NCBI RefSeq assembly: GCF_030014955.1
Contig: NZ_JAGRPV010000001.1
Location: forward strand, 62,001 to 126,000
Direction: 5' to 3'
Length of the DNA: 64,000 nt
Source of the DNA: Cohnella hashimotonis
GTDB taxonomy: Bacteria; Bacillota; Bacilli; Paenibacillales; Paenibacillaceae
The translations under genes were made by a program, and so were the position numbers. The notes beneath the pieces were generated by a model that saw nothing but the letters and a program-made list of their open reading frames with translations, searched no databases and was not told the DNA's origin. Shown piece by piece: positions 11,019 through 22,098 of this stretch; position 1 is the stretch's first letter; the number at the start of each line of letters is the position of its first letter.

Positions 11019-12767
11019 CTGTCTAGACTTCAAATTCGCAAAAGCCTGGTTTTTACAAGCAGTCTTGTTCTGTCCGTCCTCTTTATTCTGCTGATTGGAA
11101 TTATGTCATGGCTTCAATACAGCGCGCAGCGCGATGCTGCCTACAAAGAGTTTGTTTCCATAGGCGATCGGCTTGCCGCGCAGGCCTCGGCCAATACGAA
11201 TCTGCTGCAGCCCGTAGCCGAAGCTCTCGAAAAGGGAGCCGAGCCCAACCAGGAAAGTCAAACCATATTGCGCAGATTGCTGAACGCGATGACCGACGGC
11301 GAGCTGATGATTAATTCCTATTACTTTTCGACTTTCTCTGAGGAAAAGGGAGATGAGACCGCTGTCGTCCTGCTTCAGGTTAATCAAGGGCTGGATGAGG
11401 CCGGTAACCATATGGGCGACGATTATATGCTGTCAGGAGACTTTAAGCGCGCATATACGGAAGCATTGGCAGGGAAGTCTTCCCTCAGCGATCCTTATAC
11501 GGATAATGTCGGGAGCTGGATATCCTATCAAGGCCCGGTGAAAAACGACGCCGGACAAGTTGTGGCGGTACTCGGTCTCGACTATGACTACGGTAAGATT
11601 CAAGATCGGATTAACGGATTTTTAATTCGTACGGCTTGGATCGGTATTGTAGTTGCGGCGGCCGCAATTTCACTGCTCGTCCTTTTTGTTCGGTACGCCT
11701 TGCGTCCGCTTAAGCGTCTGGCTGTGCTCGCGCAAGAAGCGGCAAAGGGGAATTTGACCGTTCAAGTGCCGGTAGGTTCGAACAATGAAATCGGTCAGGC
11801 GGCAGTGTCGTTTAACGATATGGTTCGCAGCTTGAGGGATTTGACGGGAAGCATCAAACGTACCGCGGATGAAGTGACTGCCGCATCGCGCACCTTAAAG
11901 GATACTTCCGCGCAGGCGGCGGTTGCCACGGGCGAGATTACGGAATCGATTCAACTGGTGGCATCGGGTGCGGAAATGCAGATGACGAGCTCGCAAGAGT
12001 GTCAAAGGGCCATGTCGGAGATCGCGATCGGAATCGGCCGCATTGCAGAATCGTCGTCAACGTTGTCCGAGCTTGCAGGCGGCACAGCCGAACTTGCGAC
12101 GGCAGGCGAGCAGACGTTGGAGGATACGGCACGGCAAATGCGTCAGATCGAGTTTAATGTCGTTGGCGCCAGCGATATGATGAGCGAGCTGCAGGCTTCC
12201 AGTGCGAAGATTCAGGAAATTGTCGGCATGATCGCAGAAGTCGCCAATCAGACGAATCTGCTCGCGCTCAACGCTTCAATCGAAGCGGCACGTGCAGGAG
12301 AGCAAGGCAAGGGCTTCGCCGTCGTCGCGCAGGAGATCCGCAAGCTGGCCGAACGCTCCAAGGAATCGTCCGAAGCGATCGCGACGATTCTCCATGCGGT
12401 CGGATCCAAAACGTCCGCAGCTGCGTCGACCTTGTCGCAATCGGCGGAAGAAGCGCGGGCGGGAACGGCGCTTGCGTCGCAAACGGGCGAGTCGTTCCGT
12501 ACGATACTTCAGGCAATCCGAGAAGTATCCGGCCAAGTCCAGGACGTATCCGCCGCTTCCCAGCAAATGTCTGCTGGCAGCCAGGAGGTGGCGGCCTCGA
12601 TCGAAGAGCTCGAACGCGTAGCCAAGCGCTCCACCGAGGAAACGCAGCAGGTGGCTGCAGCGTCTGAGGAGCAGCTTGCCTCCGTTCAGGAGATTGCAGG
12701 CTCGGCCGAACAACTCCGGTCGCTGGCGTCGGAGCTGAACGAAGCGGTCAGCCGATTTCGAATTTAA
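11019..12767 (+). CDS. methyl-accepting chemotaxis protein
   Basis: A transmembrane chemoreceptor, about 582 residues from the proposed start. The first ATG in frame (11103) would cut off the first membrane helix. Reading upstream gives a helix ([19 protein letters not shown]) behind a CTG codon at 11019, with GAGGTG (11006-11011) 7 bases before it. An extracellular Cache-like sensor (about 30-200) follows, then the second helix ([19 protein letters not shown]) and HAMP ([20 protein letters not shown]). A long coiled-coil signalling domain has the conserved tip [19 protein letters not shown] for CheA/CheW binding. It is transcribed alone between the str and S10 operons. The ligand is unknown. 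Confidence 0.85.
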   Translation: MSRLQIRKSLVFTSSLVLSVLFILLIGIMSWLQYSAQRDAAYKEFVSIGDRLAAQASANTNLLQPVAEALEKGAEPNQESQTILRRLLNAMTDGELMINSYYFSTFSEEKGDETAVVLLQVNQGLDEAGNHMGDDYMLSGDFKRAYTEALAGKSSLSDPYTDNVGSWISYQGPVKNDAGQVVAVLGLDYDYGKIQDRINGFLIRTAWIGIVVAAAAISLLVLFVRYALRPLKRLAVLAQEAAKGNLTVQVPVGSNNEIGQAAVSFNDMVRSLRDLTGSIKRTADEVTAASRTLKDTSAQAAVATGEITESIQLVASGAEMQMTSSQECQRAMSEIAIGIGRIAESSSTLSELAGGTAELATAGEQTLEDTARQMRQIEFNVVGASDMMSELQASSAKIQEIVGMIAEVANQTNLLALNASIEAARAGEQGKGFAVVAQEIRKLAERSKESSEAIATILHAVGSKTSAAASTLSQSAEEARAGTALASQTGESFRTILQAIREVSGQVQDVSAASQQMSAGSQEVAASIEELERVAKRSTEETQQVAAASEEQLASVQEIAGSAEQLRSLASELNEAVSRFRI

Positions 12768-12788
12768 GCGAACCGCGATATCAATGGG

Positions 12789-12816
12789 AAGCCGACGCAT
12801 ACGCGTTCGGCTTTTC
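12789..12816 (+). terminator. terminator of the chemoreceptor gene
   Basis: AAGCCGACGC pairs with GCGTTCGGCTT, with one bulged base and an ATAC-type loop, and is followed by TTCTTGTTCTT. It begins about 20 bases after the stop codon. From here to the S10 promoter (12942) the DNA is AT-rich and holds no gene. Confidence 0.75.
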
Positions 12817-12941
12817 TTGTTCTTGTATCCGTCGCTATTATATATAGAAGAAACACGTTGAATGGCGGTATGATCGAGCAGGATAAAAATCGCCCTTTGC
12901 GATGCGACACATGATTTGTTTTCAATTTGCCTAAAAATTTG

Positions 12942-12970
12942 TTGCATTGACCTGGGCGAATCGCTATAAT
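12942..12970 (+). promoter_or_regulatory. promoter of the S10 operon
   Basis: TTGCAT (12942-12947) and TATAAT (12965-12970) are spaced by 17 bases. The predicted start near 12977 leaves a leader of about 145 bases before rpsJ. With a terminator in front, this is probably the main promoter for the large rpsJ-rplQ cluster. Confidence 0.85.
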
Positions 12971-12976
12971 AATAAA

Positions 12977-13430
<454 letters not shown>

Positions 13431-13486
13431 TAAGTAAGGCGAAGCGTTATCCAGATGTGAATAAGAAGTAGAAGAGAGGTGTCAAC

Positions 13487-14107
13487 ATGCCAGGAATCTT
13501 GGGACGTAAGCTCGGTATGACGCAAGTGTTCGCGGCTGACGGAAGCGTCGTGCCGGTCACCGTCATCGAAGCAACGCCAAATGTCGTGCTGCAGAAGAAA
13601 ACTTCCGACAACGACGGATACGAAGCTGTGCAACTCGGCTTTGCCGACAAGCGCGAAAAGCTCGCAAACAAGCCGGAAACGGGCCATGCAAAGAAGGCCG
13701 GTACGGCGCCCAAGCGCTTCATCCGCGAAGTTGGCGGATCTTCGGAACTCGAAGTCGGCGCTGAAGTTAAAGTTGACGTATTTGCCGAAGGGCAGTTTGT
13801 TGACGTAACGGGTATTTCGAAGGGTAAAGGAACTGCGGGCGCCATCAAGCGTTGGGGCTTCCAACGCGGCAAGATGACGCACGGTTCGAAGTACCACCGC
13901 GGTAATGGCTCGCTCGCTACGATTCGCGATGCGAACCGCGTGCCTAAGGGCAAGAAGATGCACGGCCGTCTCGGATCCGAGACGATTACGGTTCAAAACC
14001 TCGAAGTTGTCAAGATCGACGTTGAACGCAACGTTATCCTGATCAAAGGTTCCGTGCCGGGCGCTCGCAACAGCTACCTCAAACTCCGCTCGTCGGTGAA
14101 GAAATAA
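13487..14107 (+). CDS. rplC: 50S ribosomal protein L3
   Basis: L3 (206 residues) is an early assembly protein whose long loop approaches the peptidyl transferase centre. [15 protein letters not shown] at the start, [19 protein letters not shown] and the central segment with [13 protein letters not shown] are hallmark stretches, the last belonging to the loop that contacts 23S rRNA. The RBS GAGAGGTG is present. It is 56 bases after rpsJ, and there is no sign of linezolid- or tiamulin-type loop changes obvious by eye. Confidence 0.98.
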   Translation: MPGILGRKLGMTQVFAADGSVVPVTVIEATPNVVLQKKTSDNDGYEAVQLGFADKREKLANKPETGHAKKAGTAPKRFIREVGGSSELEVGAEVKVDVFAEGQFVDVTGISKGKGTAGAIKRWGFQRGKMTHGSKYHRGNGSLATIRDANRVPKGKKMHGRLGSETITVQNLEVVKIDVERNVILIKGSVPGARNSYLKLRSSVKK

Positions 14108-14137
14108 TACGATTCAACAAGAAAGGAGGACTACCAC

Positions 14138-14761
14138 ATGCCTAAAGTATCTGTATACAACGTGAGCGGCAGCGCGGTCGGCGAGATTGAACTGTCGGAC
14201 CTGATCTTCGGCGTCAATCCGAACGCATCGGTCATGCACAGCGCGGTCGTGCTTCAACAAGCAGCCGTGCGCCAAGGCACTCACAAAACCAAAGGACGCT
14301 CCGAAGTACGCGGGGGCGGCCGCAAGCCATGGAAGCAAAAGGGTACAGGCCGCGCTCGTCAGGGCTCGATCCGTTCCCCGCAATGGAAGGGCGGCGGTAC
14401 GGTTTTCGGACCGACTCCGCGCAGCTACGGCTTCAAGCTTCCTCGCAAGGTTCGTCGTCTGGCGATCAAGTCCGCACTGTCCAGCAAAGTCATCGCCAGC
14501 GACATCATCGTCCTGGATCAACTGAGCCTGGCAACGCCTAAGACGAAGGAATTCCAAGGCATTCTGAACAACCTCAAGGTCGGTCGCAAGGCGCTCGTCG
14601 TCACTGCCGACTATGAGAATAATGTGGCCCTGTCCGCACGCAATATTCCTGGCGTCAAGTTCGTCTCCGCCAACGGAATCAACGTGCTCGATGTGCTTGT
14701 CCATGACAAGCTGATCATCACGAAGGACGCGGTCGCTAAAGTCGAGGAGGTATTCGCGTAA
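14138..14761 (+). CDS. rplD: 50S ribosomal protein L4
   Basis: L4 (207 residues) lines the peptide exit tunnel and nucleates 50S assembly. The extended loop that reaches the tunnel is present: [20 protein letters not shown], with the GTGRAR stretch where macrolide-resistance changes occur looking wild type. The RBS AAAGGAGGA precedes ATG. Its stop overlaps the start of rplW (TAATG), which indicates translational coupling. In E. coli L4 represses its own operon; Bacillus is not known to use that mechanism. Confidence 0.98.
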   Translation: MPKVSVYNVSGSAVGEIELSDLIFGVNPNASVMHSAVVLQQAAVRQGTHKTKGRSEVRGGGRKPWKQKGTGRARQGSIRSPQWKGGGTVFGPTPRSYGFKLPRKVRRLAIKSALSSKVIASDIIVLDQLSLATPKTKEFQGILNNLKVGRKALVVTADYENNVALSARNIPGVKFVSANGINVLDVLVHDKLIITKDAVAKVEEVFA

Positions 14762-15054
14762 TGAAAGACCCTCGCGATATTATCAAGCGCCCCGTCATCA
14801 CGGAACGCACAAGCGAATTCATCGATCAGCTGAAGTACGTCTTCGAAGTCGATCTTCGCACCAACAAGACGGAAATCAAGCAAGCGATCGAAGCGATCTT
14901 CAAGGTGAAGGTCGTTAGCGTCAACACGATGCGCGTACCGCCGAAGCCGCGCCGCTACGGCCGTCACTCCGGCTACACTTCCGAATGGAAGAAGGCTATC
15001 GTGCAGCTGTCCGCGGACAGCAAGCCGCTCGAATTTTTCGAAGCATCGGTCTAA
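14761..15054 (+). CDS. rplW: 50S ribosomal protein L23
   Basis: L23 (97 residues) sits at the tunnel exit and is the docking site for trigger factor and SRP. The N-terminus [19 protein letters not shown], the central [17 protein letters not shown] and the loop with [20 protein letters not shown] are typical. The start overlaps the rplD stop by one base, so the pair is translationally coupled. The RBS GAGGAGG lies inside the end of rplD. Confidence 0.97.
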   Translation: MKDPRDIIKRPVITERTSEFIDQLKYVFEVDLRTNKTEIKQAIEAIFKVKVVSVNTMRVPPKPRRYGRHSGYTSEWKKAIVQLSADSKPLEFFEASV

Positions 15055-15083
15055 CATCTTCGTAAAGTAAGGAGGGAAACCAA

Positions 15084-15911
15084 GTGCCAGTCAAAAAGTT
15101 TAATCCGACATCGCCTAGCCGTCGCGAAATGACGATGTCGACGTTCGAGGAAGTCACCACGAACGTACCGGAGAAATCCTTGCTTGCACCGCTGTCGAAG
15201 CGCGGCGGCCGTAACCATCAAGGTAAGATTACGGTTCGTCACCAAGGCGGCGGACACAAGCGCAAGTACCGTATCATCGACTTCAAGCGCAACAAGGACG
15301 GCGTACCGGGCAAGGTCGCTCAGATCGAGTACGATCCGAACCGTACCTCTTACATCGCCCTGATCCACTATCTGGACGGCGCAAAGAGCTACATCGTCGC
15401 TCCTAAGGGTCTGAAGGTCGGCGACCAAATCGTCTCCGGTCCTGACGCCGACATCAAGGTGGGCAACACCCTTCCGCTGGAGAACATCCCGGTCGGTACG
15501 GTTATCCACAACATCGAGCTGAAGCCGGGCAAGGGCGGACAACTGGTTCGCGCCGCAGGCACCGAAGCTCAACTGCTGGGTAAGGAAGAGACTTATGTCA
15601 CAATCCGCCTGGCATCCGGCGAGATCCGCCGCATCCTCAAGCAATGCCGCGCTACGATCGGTTCCGTCGGCAACCAAGACCATGAGCTGATCAACATCGG
15701 TAAAGCTGGTCGTTCCCGCAACCTCGGCAAGCGCCCGGTTGTCCGCGGTGTCGTCATGAACCCGGTCGATCACCCGCACGGCGGTGGCGAAGGCCGCGCT
15801 CCAATCGGCCGCAAGTCTCCTCTGTCCCCATGGGGCAAGCCGACGCTCGGTTACAAGACGCGCAAGAAGAAGAAGGCCTCGAGCCAATATATCGTACGCC
15901 GCCGCAAGTAA
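15084..15911 (+). CDS. rplB: 50S ribosomal protein L2
   Basis: L2 (275 residues) is a primary 23S-binding protein needed for subunit association and peptidyl transfer. The C-terminal signature [20 protein letters not shown] contains the conserved histidine (E. coli His229). The gene starts with GTG, giving [16 protein letters not shown], with the RBS AAGGAGGG 8-10 bases ahead. Length is within two residues of the Bacillus protein. Confidence 0.98.
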   Translation: MPVKKFNPTSPSRREMTMSTFEEVTTNVPEKSLLAPLSKRGGRNHQGKITVRHQGGGHKRKYRIIDFKRNKDGVPGKVAQIEYDPNRTSYIALIHYLDGAKSYIVAPKGLKVGDQIVSGPDADIKVGNTLPLENIPVGTVIHNIELKPGKGGQLVRAAGTEAQLLGKEETYVTIRLASGEIRRILKQCRATIGSVGNQDHELINIGKAGRSRNLGKRPVVRGVVMNPVDHPHGGGEGRAPIGRKSPLSPWGKPTLGYKTRKKKKASSQYIVRRRK

Positions 15912-15948
15912 AGGCGAGTCCATTCCGGGCTGAAGGGAGGATTTACCC

Positions 15949-16230
15949 ATGGGTCGCAGCTTAAAGAAAGGCCCGTTCATCGACGGCTATCTGCTGAAGA
16001 AAGTCGAAGTGCTGAACGAGTCCAGCAAGAAAGTCGTCATCAAGACGTGGTCGCGTCGTTCGACGATTTTCCCGCAATTCGTAGGTCACACGTTCGCCGT
16101 CTACGATGGCCGCAAGCATGTGCCGGTATACGTATCGGAAGACATGGTCGGTCACAAGCTTGGTGAATTCGCGCCTACGCGCACGTACAAAGGCCATACC
16201 GCCGACGACAAGAAGACCGGCAAACGATAA
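15949..16230 (+). CDS. rpsS: 30S ribosomal protein S19
   Basis: S19 (93 residues) lies in the 30S head near the A site and contacts S13. [20 protein letters not shown], then [24 protein letters not shown] in its core and [15 protein letters not shown] near the end match the family closely. The RBS AAGGGAGG is present. Standard position between rplB and rplV. Confidence 0.98.
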   Translation: MGRSLKKGPFIDGYLLKKVEVLNESSKKVVIKTWSRRSTIFPQFVGHTFAVYDGRKHVPVYVSEDMVGHKLGEFAPTRTYKGHTADDKKTGKR

Positions 16231-16282
16231 ATCCTAAGCGCCGGCTTCGTCCGGCGAACGCAACACGGGAGGAGGTACATCG

Positions 16283-16621
16283 ATGGCACAAGAAGCCAAG
16301 GCCGTAGCGCGATACATTCGTATCCCGGCCCGCAAAGTCCGTCTGGTCGCAGATCTGATCCGCGGCAAGAAGGTAGGCGACGCAATCGCCATTCTGCGCC
16401 ACACGCCGCGTTCGGCTTCCCCAATCCTGGAGAAGCTTCTGAACTCCGCAGTGGCTAACGCAGAGCACAACTATCAGCTCGACGTCAACAAGCTGGTTAT
16501 CAGCGAAGCATTCGTCAACGAAGGTCCGACCCTCAAACGGTTCCAACCCCGTTCGCAGGGCCGCGCGTTCAGCATCTTCAAGCGCTCCAGCCACATCACG
16601 CTGGTCGTATCCGAGAAATAA
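16283..16621 (+). CDS. rplV: 50S ribosomal protein L22
   Basis: L22 (112 residues) contacts all 23S domains and lines the tunnel with a long beta-hairpin. [20 protein letters not shown] at the start and [18 protein letters not shown] for the hairpin are typical. The hairpin looks wild type, without the insertions or deletions linked to macrolide resistance. The RBS GGGAGGAGG is strong. The stop lies 13 bases before the rpsC start. Confidence 0.98.
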   Translation: MAQEAKAVARYIRIPARKVRLVADLIRGKKVGDAIAILRHTPRSASPILEKLLNSAVANAEHNYQLDVNKLVISEAFVNEGPTLKRFQPRSQGRAFSIFKRSSHITLVVSEK

Positions 16622-16634
16622 GGAGGGATAACGT

Positions 16635-17303
16635 GTGGGTCAGAAAGTAAATCCGGTCGGTCTTCGCATCGGCGTCATCCGCGATTGGGAATCCAAGTGG
16701 TACGCTGACAAGGACTTCGGCACGCTTCTTATGGAAGATGTCAAAATCCGCGAATTCCTCAAGGCCAAGCTTAAGGACGCATCGGTATCGCGCTTCGAGA
16801 TCGAACGCGCTGCGAACCGCGTCAACGTAACGATTCATACTGCCAAGCCGGGTATGGTTATCGGCAAGGGCGGTTCCGAAGTAGAAGTGATCCGCGGTCA
16901 GCTGACGAAGCTGACGAACGGCAAGAAGGTGCACATCAACATCTCCGAGATCAAGACTCCGGAAATGGATGCCATCCTCGTCGCCGAGAGCATCGCGCAA
17001 CAACTCGAACGTCGTATCTCGTTCCGCCGCGCCATGAAGCAATCGATGCAGCGCACGCTGCGTATGGGCGCGAAGGGTATCAAGACCCTCGTTAGCGGAC
17101 GTCTGGGCGGCGCCGAAATCGCACGTACGGAAGGCTACAGCGAAGGAACGGTACCGCTTCACACGCTGCGCGCCGACATCGACTACGGTACGGCTGAAGC
17201 GCACACGACCTACGGTCGAATCGGCGTTAAAGTCTGGATCTACCGCGGCGAAGTCCTTCCAGCCAAGAAGAAGAGAGTAGTAGCTGAGGAAGGAGGCAAC
17301 TAA
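16635..17303 (+). CDS. rpsC: 30S ribosomal protein S3
   Basis: S3 (222 residues) guards the mRNA entry site and contributes to helicase activity. It has the KH-type RNA-binding loop [16 protein letters not shown] and the C-terminal domain with [15 protein letters not shown] and the final [16 protein letters not shown]. It starts at GTG (giving [14 protein letters not shown]) behind AAGGAGGG that overlaps the end of rplV. Length is typical for Bacillales. Confidence 0.98.
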   Translation: MGQKVNPVGLRIGVIRDWESKWYADKDFGTLLMEDVKIREFLKAKLKDASVSRFEIERAANRVNVTIHTAKPGMVIGKGGSEVEVIRGQLTKLTNGKKVHINISEIKTPEMDAILVAESIAQQLERRISFRRAMKQSMQRTLRMGAKGIKTLVSGRLGGAEIARTEGYSEGTVPLHTLRADIDYGTAEAHTTYGRIGVKVWIYRGEVLPAKKKRVVAEEGGN

Positions 17304-17305
17304 GC

Positions 17306-17743
17306 ATGTTGGTCCCTAAACGCGTCAAACACCGCAAGCAGCACCGCGGGAAGATGAAGGGCCGTGCCAAGGGCGGCACGGAAGTGAGCTTCGGCGAATT
17401 CGGCTTGCAAGCACTGGAGCCTTCGTGGGTTACGAACCGCCAGATCGAATCTGCGCGTATCGCAATGACCCGCTATATCAAGCGTGGCGGTAAGGTATGG
17501 ATCAAGATCTTCCCGTCCAAGCCGATTACTCAAAAGCCTCTCGAGGTGCGGATGGGTAGCGGTAAAGGTAACGTCGAGAAGTGGGTTGCCGTCGTGAAGC
17601 CGGGCAAGATTTTGTTCGAGCTCGCAGGCGTCTCCGAGGAAATCGCACGCGAAGCGATGCGTCTGGCCGCGCACAAGCTGCCGATCAAGACGAAGTTCGT
17701 GAAACGCGAAGAACTGGGTGGTGAAGCAAATGAAGGCCAGTGA
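17306..17743 (+). CDS. rplP: 50S ribosomal protein L16
   Basis: L16 (145 residues) organises the A-site region of the 50S subunit and is added late in assembly. [19 protein letters not shown] at the start and [20 protein letters not shown] in the centre are hallmark segments, the latter including the conserved arginine hydroxylated in some bacteria. The start is 2 bases after rpsC. The 3' end overlaps the start of rpmC. Confidence 0.98.
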   Translation: MLVPKRVKHRKQHRGKMKGRAKGGTEVSFGEFGLQALEPSWVTNRQIESARIAMTRYIKRGGKVWIKIFPSKPITQKPLEVRMGSGKGNVEKWVAVVKPGKILFELAGVSEEIAREAMRLAAHKLPIKTKFVKREELGGEANEGQ

Positions 17744-17930
17744 ATTCCGTAACCTTACTTCGGTCGAAATCGAACAGAAGGTTTCCGGCTTCAAGGAAGA
17801 GCTGTTCAACCTTCGTTTCCAACTGGCTACCGGCCAACTGGACAACCCGCATCGCATCAGCGAACTGCGGAAAGAGATTGCCCGGGCCAAAACCATTTTG
17901 CGCGAGCGTGAACTGGGCATCATCAGCTAA
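17730..17930 (+). CDS. rpmC: 50S ribosomal protein L29
   Basis: L29 (66 residues) is a small coiled-coil protein next to L23 at the tunnel exit. The sequence [18 protein letters not shown] and [19 protein letters not shown] is typical. Two GTG codons lie upstream in frame (17718, 17721), but ATG 17730 gives the family N-terminus and has GGTGGTG as a binding site. It overlaps rplP by 14 bases, which points to translational coupling. Confidence 0.95.
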   Translation: MKASEFRNLTSVEIEQKVSGFKEELFNLRFQLATGQLDNPHRISELRKEIARAKTILRERELGIIS

Positions 17931-17973
17931 TTGCTGATTCGAGCCCAAGACGCCTCCGGGAAGGAGTATTACC

Positions 17974-18237
17974 ATGAGCGAACGCAACAACCGTAAGGTT
18001 CAGATCGGCAAAGTCGTTAGCGACAAGATGGACAAAACGATCGTAGTGGCTGTCGAAACGCACAAGAAGCACAGCCTGTACCATAAGCGGATCAAGTACA
18101 CGAAGAAGTTCAAAGCGCACGACGAGAACAACGAAGCACAAATCGGCGACACCGTGAAGATCATGGAGACCCGCAAGCTGTCCAAGGACAAGAACTGGCG
18201 CCTGGTCGAAGTTACCGAGAAAGCCGTTATTCTGTAA
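17974..18237 (+). CDS. rpsQ: 30S ribosomal protein S17
   Basis: S17 (87 residues) is an OB-fold protein and a primary binder of 16S rRNA. It has [19 protein letters not shown], the loop [20 protein letters not shown] and [18 protein letters not shown] near the end. The RBS AAGGAGTA lies 8 bases before ATG. Ordinary length and position. Confidence 0.97.
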   Translation: MSERNNRKVQIGKVVSDKMDKTIVVAVETHKKHSLYHKRIKYTKKFKAHDENNEAQIGDTVKIMETRKLSKDKNWRLVEVTEKAVIL

Positions 18238-18273
18238 GAAACGCCACCTTAGCACCGAAAGGAGGACCTCACG

Positions 18274-18642
18274 ATGATTCAACCGTTTACGAGATTGCGC
18301 GTTGCCGACAACTCCGGCGCGAAGGAACTGATGTGTATCCGCGTGCTTGGAGGCACGGGACGTCGCGTCGGTCACATCGGCGATCTGATCGTCGCTTCCG
18401 TCAAACAAGCAACACCAGGCGGCGTTGTCAAGAAGGGCGATGTCGTTAAATGCGTAATCGTCCGTACGAAGCGTTCGGTACGCCGTAAAGACGGCTCCTA
18501 CATCGCGTTCGACGAGAACGCAGCCGTTATCGTCAAGGAAGACAAGAGCCCGCGCGGTACCCGTATCTTCGGACCAGTCGCACGTGAGCTTCGCGAACGT
18601 GATTTCATGAAAATCATTTCTCTGGCACCGGAAGTGCTTTAA
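18274..18642 (+). CDS. rplN: 50S ribosomal protein L14
   Basis: L14 (122 residues) forms an intersubunit bridge with 16S helix 44 and is the contact site for the silencing factor Rsf[20 protein letters not shown] at the start, [17 protein letters not shown] in the centre and [20 protein letters not shown] near the end are all conserved. The RBS AAAGGAGGA is strong. Confidence 0.98.
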   Translation: MIQPFTRLRVADNSGAKELMCIRVLGGTGRRVGHIGDLIVASVKQATPGGVVKKGDVVKCVIVRTKRSVRRKDGSYIAFDENAAVIVKEDKSPRGTRIFGPVARELRERDFMKIISLAPEVL

Positions 18643-18684
18643 TCCGGCCGATGTCCATGGAGAAACACTCAAGGAGGTGTACCC

Positions 18685-19038
18685 ATGCCCCGTTTGAAAA
18701 AAGTGCTGGAATCGCACAACAATAAGCTTCACGTTAAAAAAGACGATAACGTCATCGTCATCACCGGCAAGGACAAGGGCAAGAAGGGGCGCGTAATCGC
18801 CGCTTACCCGCGTCAGAACCGCGTACTGATCGAAGGCGTCAACCTGGTGAAGAAGCACACGCGTCCTTCCCAGACGAACCCGCAAGGCGGCATCATCGAG
18901 CAGGAAGCGCCGATTCACGTATCCAACGTCATGCACGTTGATCCGAAGAGCGGCAAGCCTACGCGTATCGGCTACAAGGTGCTGGACAACGGCACGAAAG
19001 TCCGCGTCGCGAAAAAGTCCGGCCAAGAAATCGACTAA
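18685..19038 (+). CDS. rplX: 50S ribosomal protein L24
   Basis: L24 (117 residues) initiates 50S assembly. The KOW motif is visible in [18 protein letters not shown], followed by [20 protein letters not shown]. It is about 14 residues longer than the 103-residue Bacillus subtilis protein, from a longer start ([14 protein letters not shown]) and tail. The RBS AAGGAGGTG lies 7 bases before ATG. Confidence 0.97.
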   Translation: MPRLKKVLESHNNKLHVKKDDNVIVITGKDKGKKGRVIAAYPRQNRVLIEGVNLVKKHTRPSQTNPQGGIIEQEAPIHVSNVMHVDPKSGKPTRIGYKVLDNGTKVRVAKKSGQEID

Positions 19039-19073
19039 TACGATCCCTGAAAGAAAGGAGGTCACTGTGACAC

Positions 19074-19616
19074 ATGGCAGCAAGAATGAAAGAACGTTAC
19101 AACGCTGAAATCGCGCCTGCACTGGTGCAGAAGTTCAGCTACAAATCGGTCATGCAAGTGCCGAAGATCGAGAAGATCGTCATCAACATGGGCGTCGGCG
19201 AAGCGGTCTCGAACTCCAAGGTTCTGGACGCAGCGGTCGAAGATCTGCAAAAGATCGCCGGTCAAAAGCCGGTCATCACCCGTGCGAAGAAGTCCATCGC
19301 AGGCTTCCGTCTCCGTGAAAACGCGCCGATCGGCGTGAAGGTCACGCTGCGCGGCGATCGCATGTACTACTTCCTCGACAAGCTGTTCAACATCTCGCTT
19401 CCTCGCGTACGTGACTTCCGCGGCATCTCGAGCAAATCGTTCGACGGTCGCGGCAACTACACGCTCGGCTTGAAGGAGCAACTGATCTTCCCCGAGATCG
19501 AATACGACAAGATCGATAAGGTCCGCGGGATGGATATCGTCATCGTCACGACGGCGAATACGGACGAAGAAGCGCGCGAACTGCTGACCCAACTGGGCGC
19601 ACCGTTCGTGAAGTAA
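19074..19616 (+). CDS. rplE: 50S ribosomal protein L5
   Basis: L5 (180 residues) binds 5S rRNA and contacts P-site tRNA. Conserved segments are [36 protein letters not shown] and [24 protein letters not shown] lies a few bases upstream, but ATG 19074 gives the family N-terminus [10 protein letters not shown]. The RBS AAAGGAGGT is present. Its 5S partner gene lies in the rRNA operon of this same window. Confidence 0.98.
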   Translation: MAARMKERYNAEIAPALVQKFSYKSVMQVPKIEKIVINMGVGEAVSNSKVLDAAVEDLQKIAGQKPVITRAKKSIAGFRLRENAPIGVKVTLRGDRMYYFLDKLFNISLPRVRDFRGISSKSFDGRGNYTLGLKEQLIFPEIEYDKIDKVRGMDIVIVTTANTDEEARELLTQLGAPFVK

Positions 19617-19671
19617 CTCCGCCGAGCCTGGCTATCAAGCCAAGGTACCCTACGGGAGGTGTGAAAGCAAA

Positions 19672-19857
19672 GTGGCAAAAACGTCGATGAAAATCAAGCA
19701 GCAACGTCCGCCGAAGTTCCAAGTTCGGGCTTACACGCGGTGCGAGCGCTGCGGACGTCCGCACTCCGTGCTGCAAAAGTTCAAAATTTGCCGGATTTGT
19801 TTCCGCGAGTTGGCATACAAAGGCCAGATTCCTGGCGTTAAAAAAGCGAGCTGGTAA
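19672..19857 (+). CDS. rpsZ: 30S ribosomal protein S14, zinc type
   Basis: The short, 61-residue zinc-binding form of S14 (type Z). Four cysteines at 24, 27, 40 and 43 (CERC and CRIC) form the zinc ribbon. Many Bacillales carry a second, zinc-free S14 elsewhere under Zur control; this locus holds the housekeeping form. It starts at GTG with GGGAGGTG ahead. Confidence 0.97.
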   Translation: MAKTSMKIKQQRPPKFQVRAYTRCERCGRPHSVLQKFKICRICFRELAYKGQIPGVKKASW

Positions 19858-19887
19858 TCAGCCTAGTTCGGGAAGGAGGTTTACCCC

Positions 19888-20286
19888 ATGGTTATGTCTG
19901 ATCCCATTGCAGATATGCTGACGCGCATTCGCAACGCGAATCTCGTCCGCCACGAATCGGTGGAGCTGCCTGCGTCTACGGTCAAGAAGCAAATTGCTGA
20001 GATCCTGAAGCGCGAAGGCTTTATCCGCGACGCCGAATACGTTGAAGACAACAAGCAAGGTTTGATCCGCATCTTCTTGAAGTACGGACCGAACAACGAA
20101 CGCGTAATCACCGGCCTGAAGCGTATCAGCAAGCCCGGCCTGCGCGTTTACACGAAGTCGAACGAAGTACCGCGCGTACTCGGCGGCCTCGGCATCGCGA
20201 TCATCTCGACGTCCAAAGGCATCATCACCGACAAGGAAGCCCGTCAAGGGAAAGCCGGCGGCGAAGTCCTTTGCTACGTCTGGTAA
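19888..20286 (+). CDS. rpsH: 30S ribosomal protein S8
   Basis: S8 (132 residues) is a primary 16S binder of the central domain and the regulator of the spc operon in E. coli. The start [20 protein letters not shown] and C-terminal [20 protein letters not shown] are typical. The ATG at 19888 has GGAAGGAGG 7-12 bases ahead. No S8 target resembling the 16S site could be picked out at the rplE start by eye. Confidence 0.98.
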   Translation: MVMSDPIADMLTRIRNANLVRHESVELPASTVKKQIAEILKREGFIRDAEYVEDNKQGLIRIFLKYGPNNERVITGLKRISKPGLRVYTKSNEVPRVLGGLGIAIISTSKGIITDKEARQGKAGGEVLCYVW

Positions 20287-20315
20287 TTTAAAGCGACAAG
20301 TTAGGAGGTGTACCA

Positions 20316-20858
20316 ATGTCCCGTATCGGACGCAAACCCATCCAGGTGCCAAACGGCGTGAACGTGAACCTGGACAACAACGTCATCACGGTAAAGGGCC
20401 CCAAGGGCACGCTGAGCCGCGAACTGCATAAAGACATGAAGCTGGTTGTAGAAGAAGGCGTCATCAACGTCGAACGTCCTTCCGACAACAAAGAACACCG
20501 CGCCCTGCACGGCACGACGCGCTCCGTCGTCGCCAACATGGTAAGCGGCGTTACCGAAGGCTTTGCCAAGAACCTTGAGCTTGTCGGCGTCGGTTACCGT
20601 GCCAGCAAGCAAGGCGAGAAGCTCGTCCTGAACGTCGGCTACTCGCACCCGGTTGAATTCCTGGCTGCAGGCGGCATCGAGTTCGACGTGCCTGCTCAGA
20701 ACCGTATCACGGTTCGCGGCATCGACAAGGAAGCGGTCGGCGCGATCGCAGCGAAGATCCGCGAAGTACGTCCGCCGGAGCCATACAAGGGCAAAGGCAT
20801 CAAGTACGAAGGCGAACGCATTATCCGCAAGGAAGGCAAAGCCGGCAAGAAGAAGTAA
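20316..20858 (+). CDS. rplF: 50S ribosomal protein L6
   Basis: L6 (180 residues, two alpha-beta domains) lies near the factor-binding site of the 50S subunit. [17 protein letters not shown] at the start and the C-terminal signature [20 protein letters not shown] are diagnostic. The RBS TAGGAGGTG precedes ATG. The 107-base gap to rplR is larger than usual for this cluster but shows no clear promoter. Confidence 0.98.
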   Translation: MSRIGRKPIQVPNGVNVNLDNNVITVKGPKGTLSRELHKDMKLVVEEGVINVERPSDNKEHRALHGTTRSVVANMVSGVTEGFAKNLELVGVGYRASKQGEKLVLNVGYSHPVEFLAAGGIEFDVPAQNRITVRGIDKEAVGAIAAKIREVRPPEPYKGKGIKYEGERIIRKEGKAGKKK

Positions 20859-20965
20859 TGAAGGGCGGCACCGTGCCGCTTAAGATATGGCACTCGGCCG
20901 GCACACGGCGACCCGTTGCCTGATGACCGGTCGGATAGCGAAGCGAGAAGGGAGTGAACCCCGGA

Positions 20966-21331
20966 ATGATTACCAAAGGCGATAAGAACAAGGCCCGTCT
21001 GAAGCGTCACCTGCGCGTGCGCAAGAAGATCAGCGGCACGAACGAACGTCCGCGCCTCTCCGTGTTCCGTTCTTCCAAGCATATCTATGCGCAGCTGATC
21101 GACGACGTCAAGGGCGTGACCCTGGCATCGGCATCCACGCTGGATAAGGAAATCGGCGAGATCGGCAACGGCGGCAGCGTCGAAGCGGCTGCTAAAGTCG
21201 GTCAACTGGTGGCGGAACGCGCTAAGGCGAAGGGATACGAGAGCATCGTATTCGACCGCGGCGGTTACCTGTACCACGGACGCATTCAAGCACTGGCAGA
21301 CGCGGCTCGCGAAGCTGGTCTTCAGTTCTAA
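20966..21331 (+). CDS. rplR: 50S ribosomal protein L18
   Basis: L18 (121 residues) binds 5S rRNA and brings it to the 50S subunit with L5. [40 protein letters not shown] and the C-terminal [20 protein letters not shown] match the family. A GTG at 20954 is in frame, but ATG 20966 reproduces the Bacillus N-terminus and is the better choice, with AAGGGAG 11 bases ahead. Confidence 0.97.
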   Translation: MITKGDKNKARLKRHLRVRKKISGTNERPRLSVFRSSKHIYAQLIDDVKGVTLASASTLDKEIGEIGNGGSVEAAAKVGQLVAERAKAKGYESIVFDRGGYLYHGRIQALADAAREAGLQF

Positions 21332-21358
21332 TATTACGCAAACAAGGAGGTTAACGAC

Positions 21359-21856
21359 TTGCGTGTAGATCCTAATACCCTGGAACTTACCGAAAAAATG
21401 GTCCAGATCAACCGCGTTTCCAAAGTCGTCAAGGGCGGCCGTCGCTTTAGCTTCAGCGCACTTGTCGTCGTAGGCGACGGCAAAGGTTGGGTTGGCGCGG
21501 GCATCGGCAAAGCCAGCGAAGTACCGGACGCAATCCGCAAAGGCGTCGATGACGCTAAAAAGAATTTGATTTTCATTCCGCTTGTCGGCAAAACGATTCC
21601 GCACGCCGTTACGGGTCACTTCGGCGCCGGCAAAGTGCTGCTGAAGCCGGCATCTGAAGGTACGGGCGTCATCGCGGGCGGTCCTGTCCGCGCTGTACTC
21701 GAACTGGCCGGCGTCGGCGATATTTTGACGAAATCGCTGGGTTCCTCCAACTCGATGAACATGATCAACGCGACGTTGGAAGGTCTGTCCCGCCTGAAGC
21801 GCGCCGAAGACGTAGCCAAGCTCCGCGGCAAAACCGTGGAAGAGCTGTTGGGTTAA
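21359..21856 (+). CDS. rpsE: 30S ribosomal protein S5
   Basis: S5 (165 residues) is a fidelity protein near the mRNA entry tunnel. The N-terminal dsRBD-like part ([18 protein letters not shown] start; here [20 protein letters not shown]) and [20 protein letters not shown] are conserved. The spectinomycin-contact loop around residues 20-30 looks wild type. It begins at TTG, with AAGGAGG about 8 bases ahead; no ATG in this region gives the family N-terminus. Confidence 0.97.
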   Translation: MRVDPNTLELTEKMVQINRVSKVVKGGRRFSFSALVVVGDGKGWVGAGIGKASEVPDAIRKGVDDAKKNLIFIPLVGKTIPHAVTGHFGAGKVLLKPASEGTGVIAGGPVRAVLELAGVGDILTKSLGSSNSMNMINATLEGLSRLKRAEDVAKLRGKTVEELLG

Positions 21857-21868
21857 GGAGGGGTTAAA

Positions 21869-22048
21869 ATGGCGAAATTGCAGATCACCCTCAAGCGCAG
21901 CTTGATCGGCCGTCCTGAGAACCAACGCCAAACCGTCAAATCGCTTGGCCTCGGCAAAGTGAATTCGACGGTTGTCAAAGAAGACAACGCGGCGATTCGC
22001 GGCATGGTTAACACCGTTAGCCACCTGATCTCCGTCGAAGAAGTATAA
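21869..22048 (+). CDS. rpmD: 50S ribosomal protein L30
   Basis: L30 (59 residues) is a small peripheral 50S protein. The reading frame gives [20 protein letters not shown] and ends [12 protein letters not shown], typical of bacterial L30 without the archaeal extension. The RBS AAGGAGGGG lies 6 bases before ATG and overlaps the rpsE stop region. It is short, but its position between rpsE and rplO and its sequence make it certain. Confidence 0.96.
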   Translation: MAKLQITLKRSLIGRPENQRQTVKSLGLGKVNSTVVKEDNAAIRGMVNTVSHLISVEEV

Positions 22049-22098
22049 GGCTATATAGCCAAAAGCAAGGCAAATCAATCAAGGAGGTGCGACGAACG

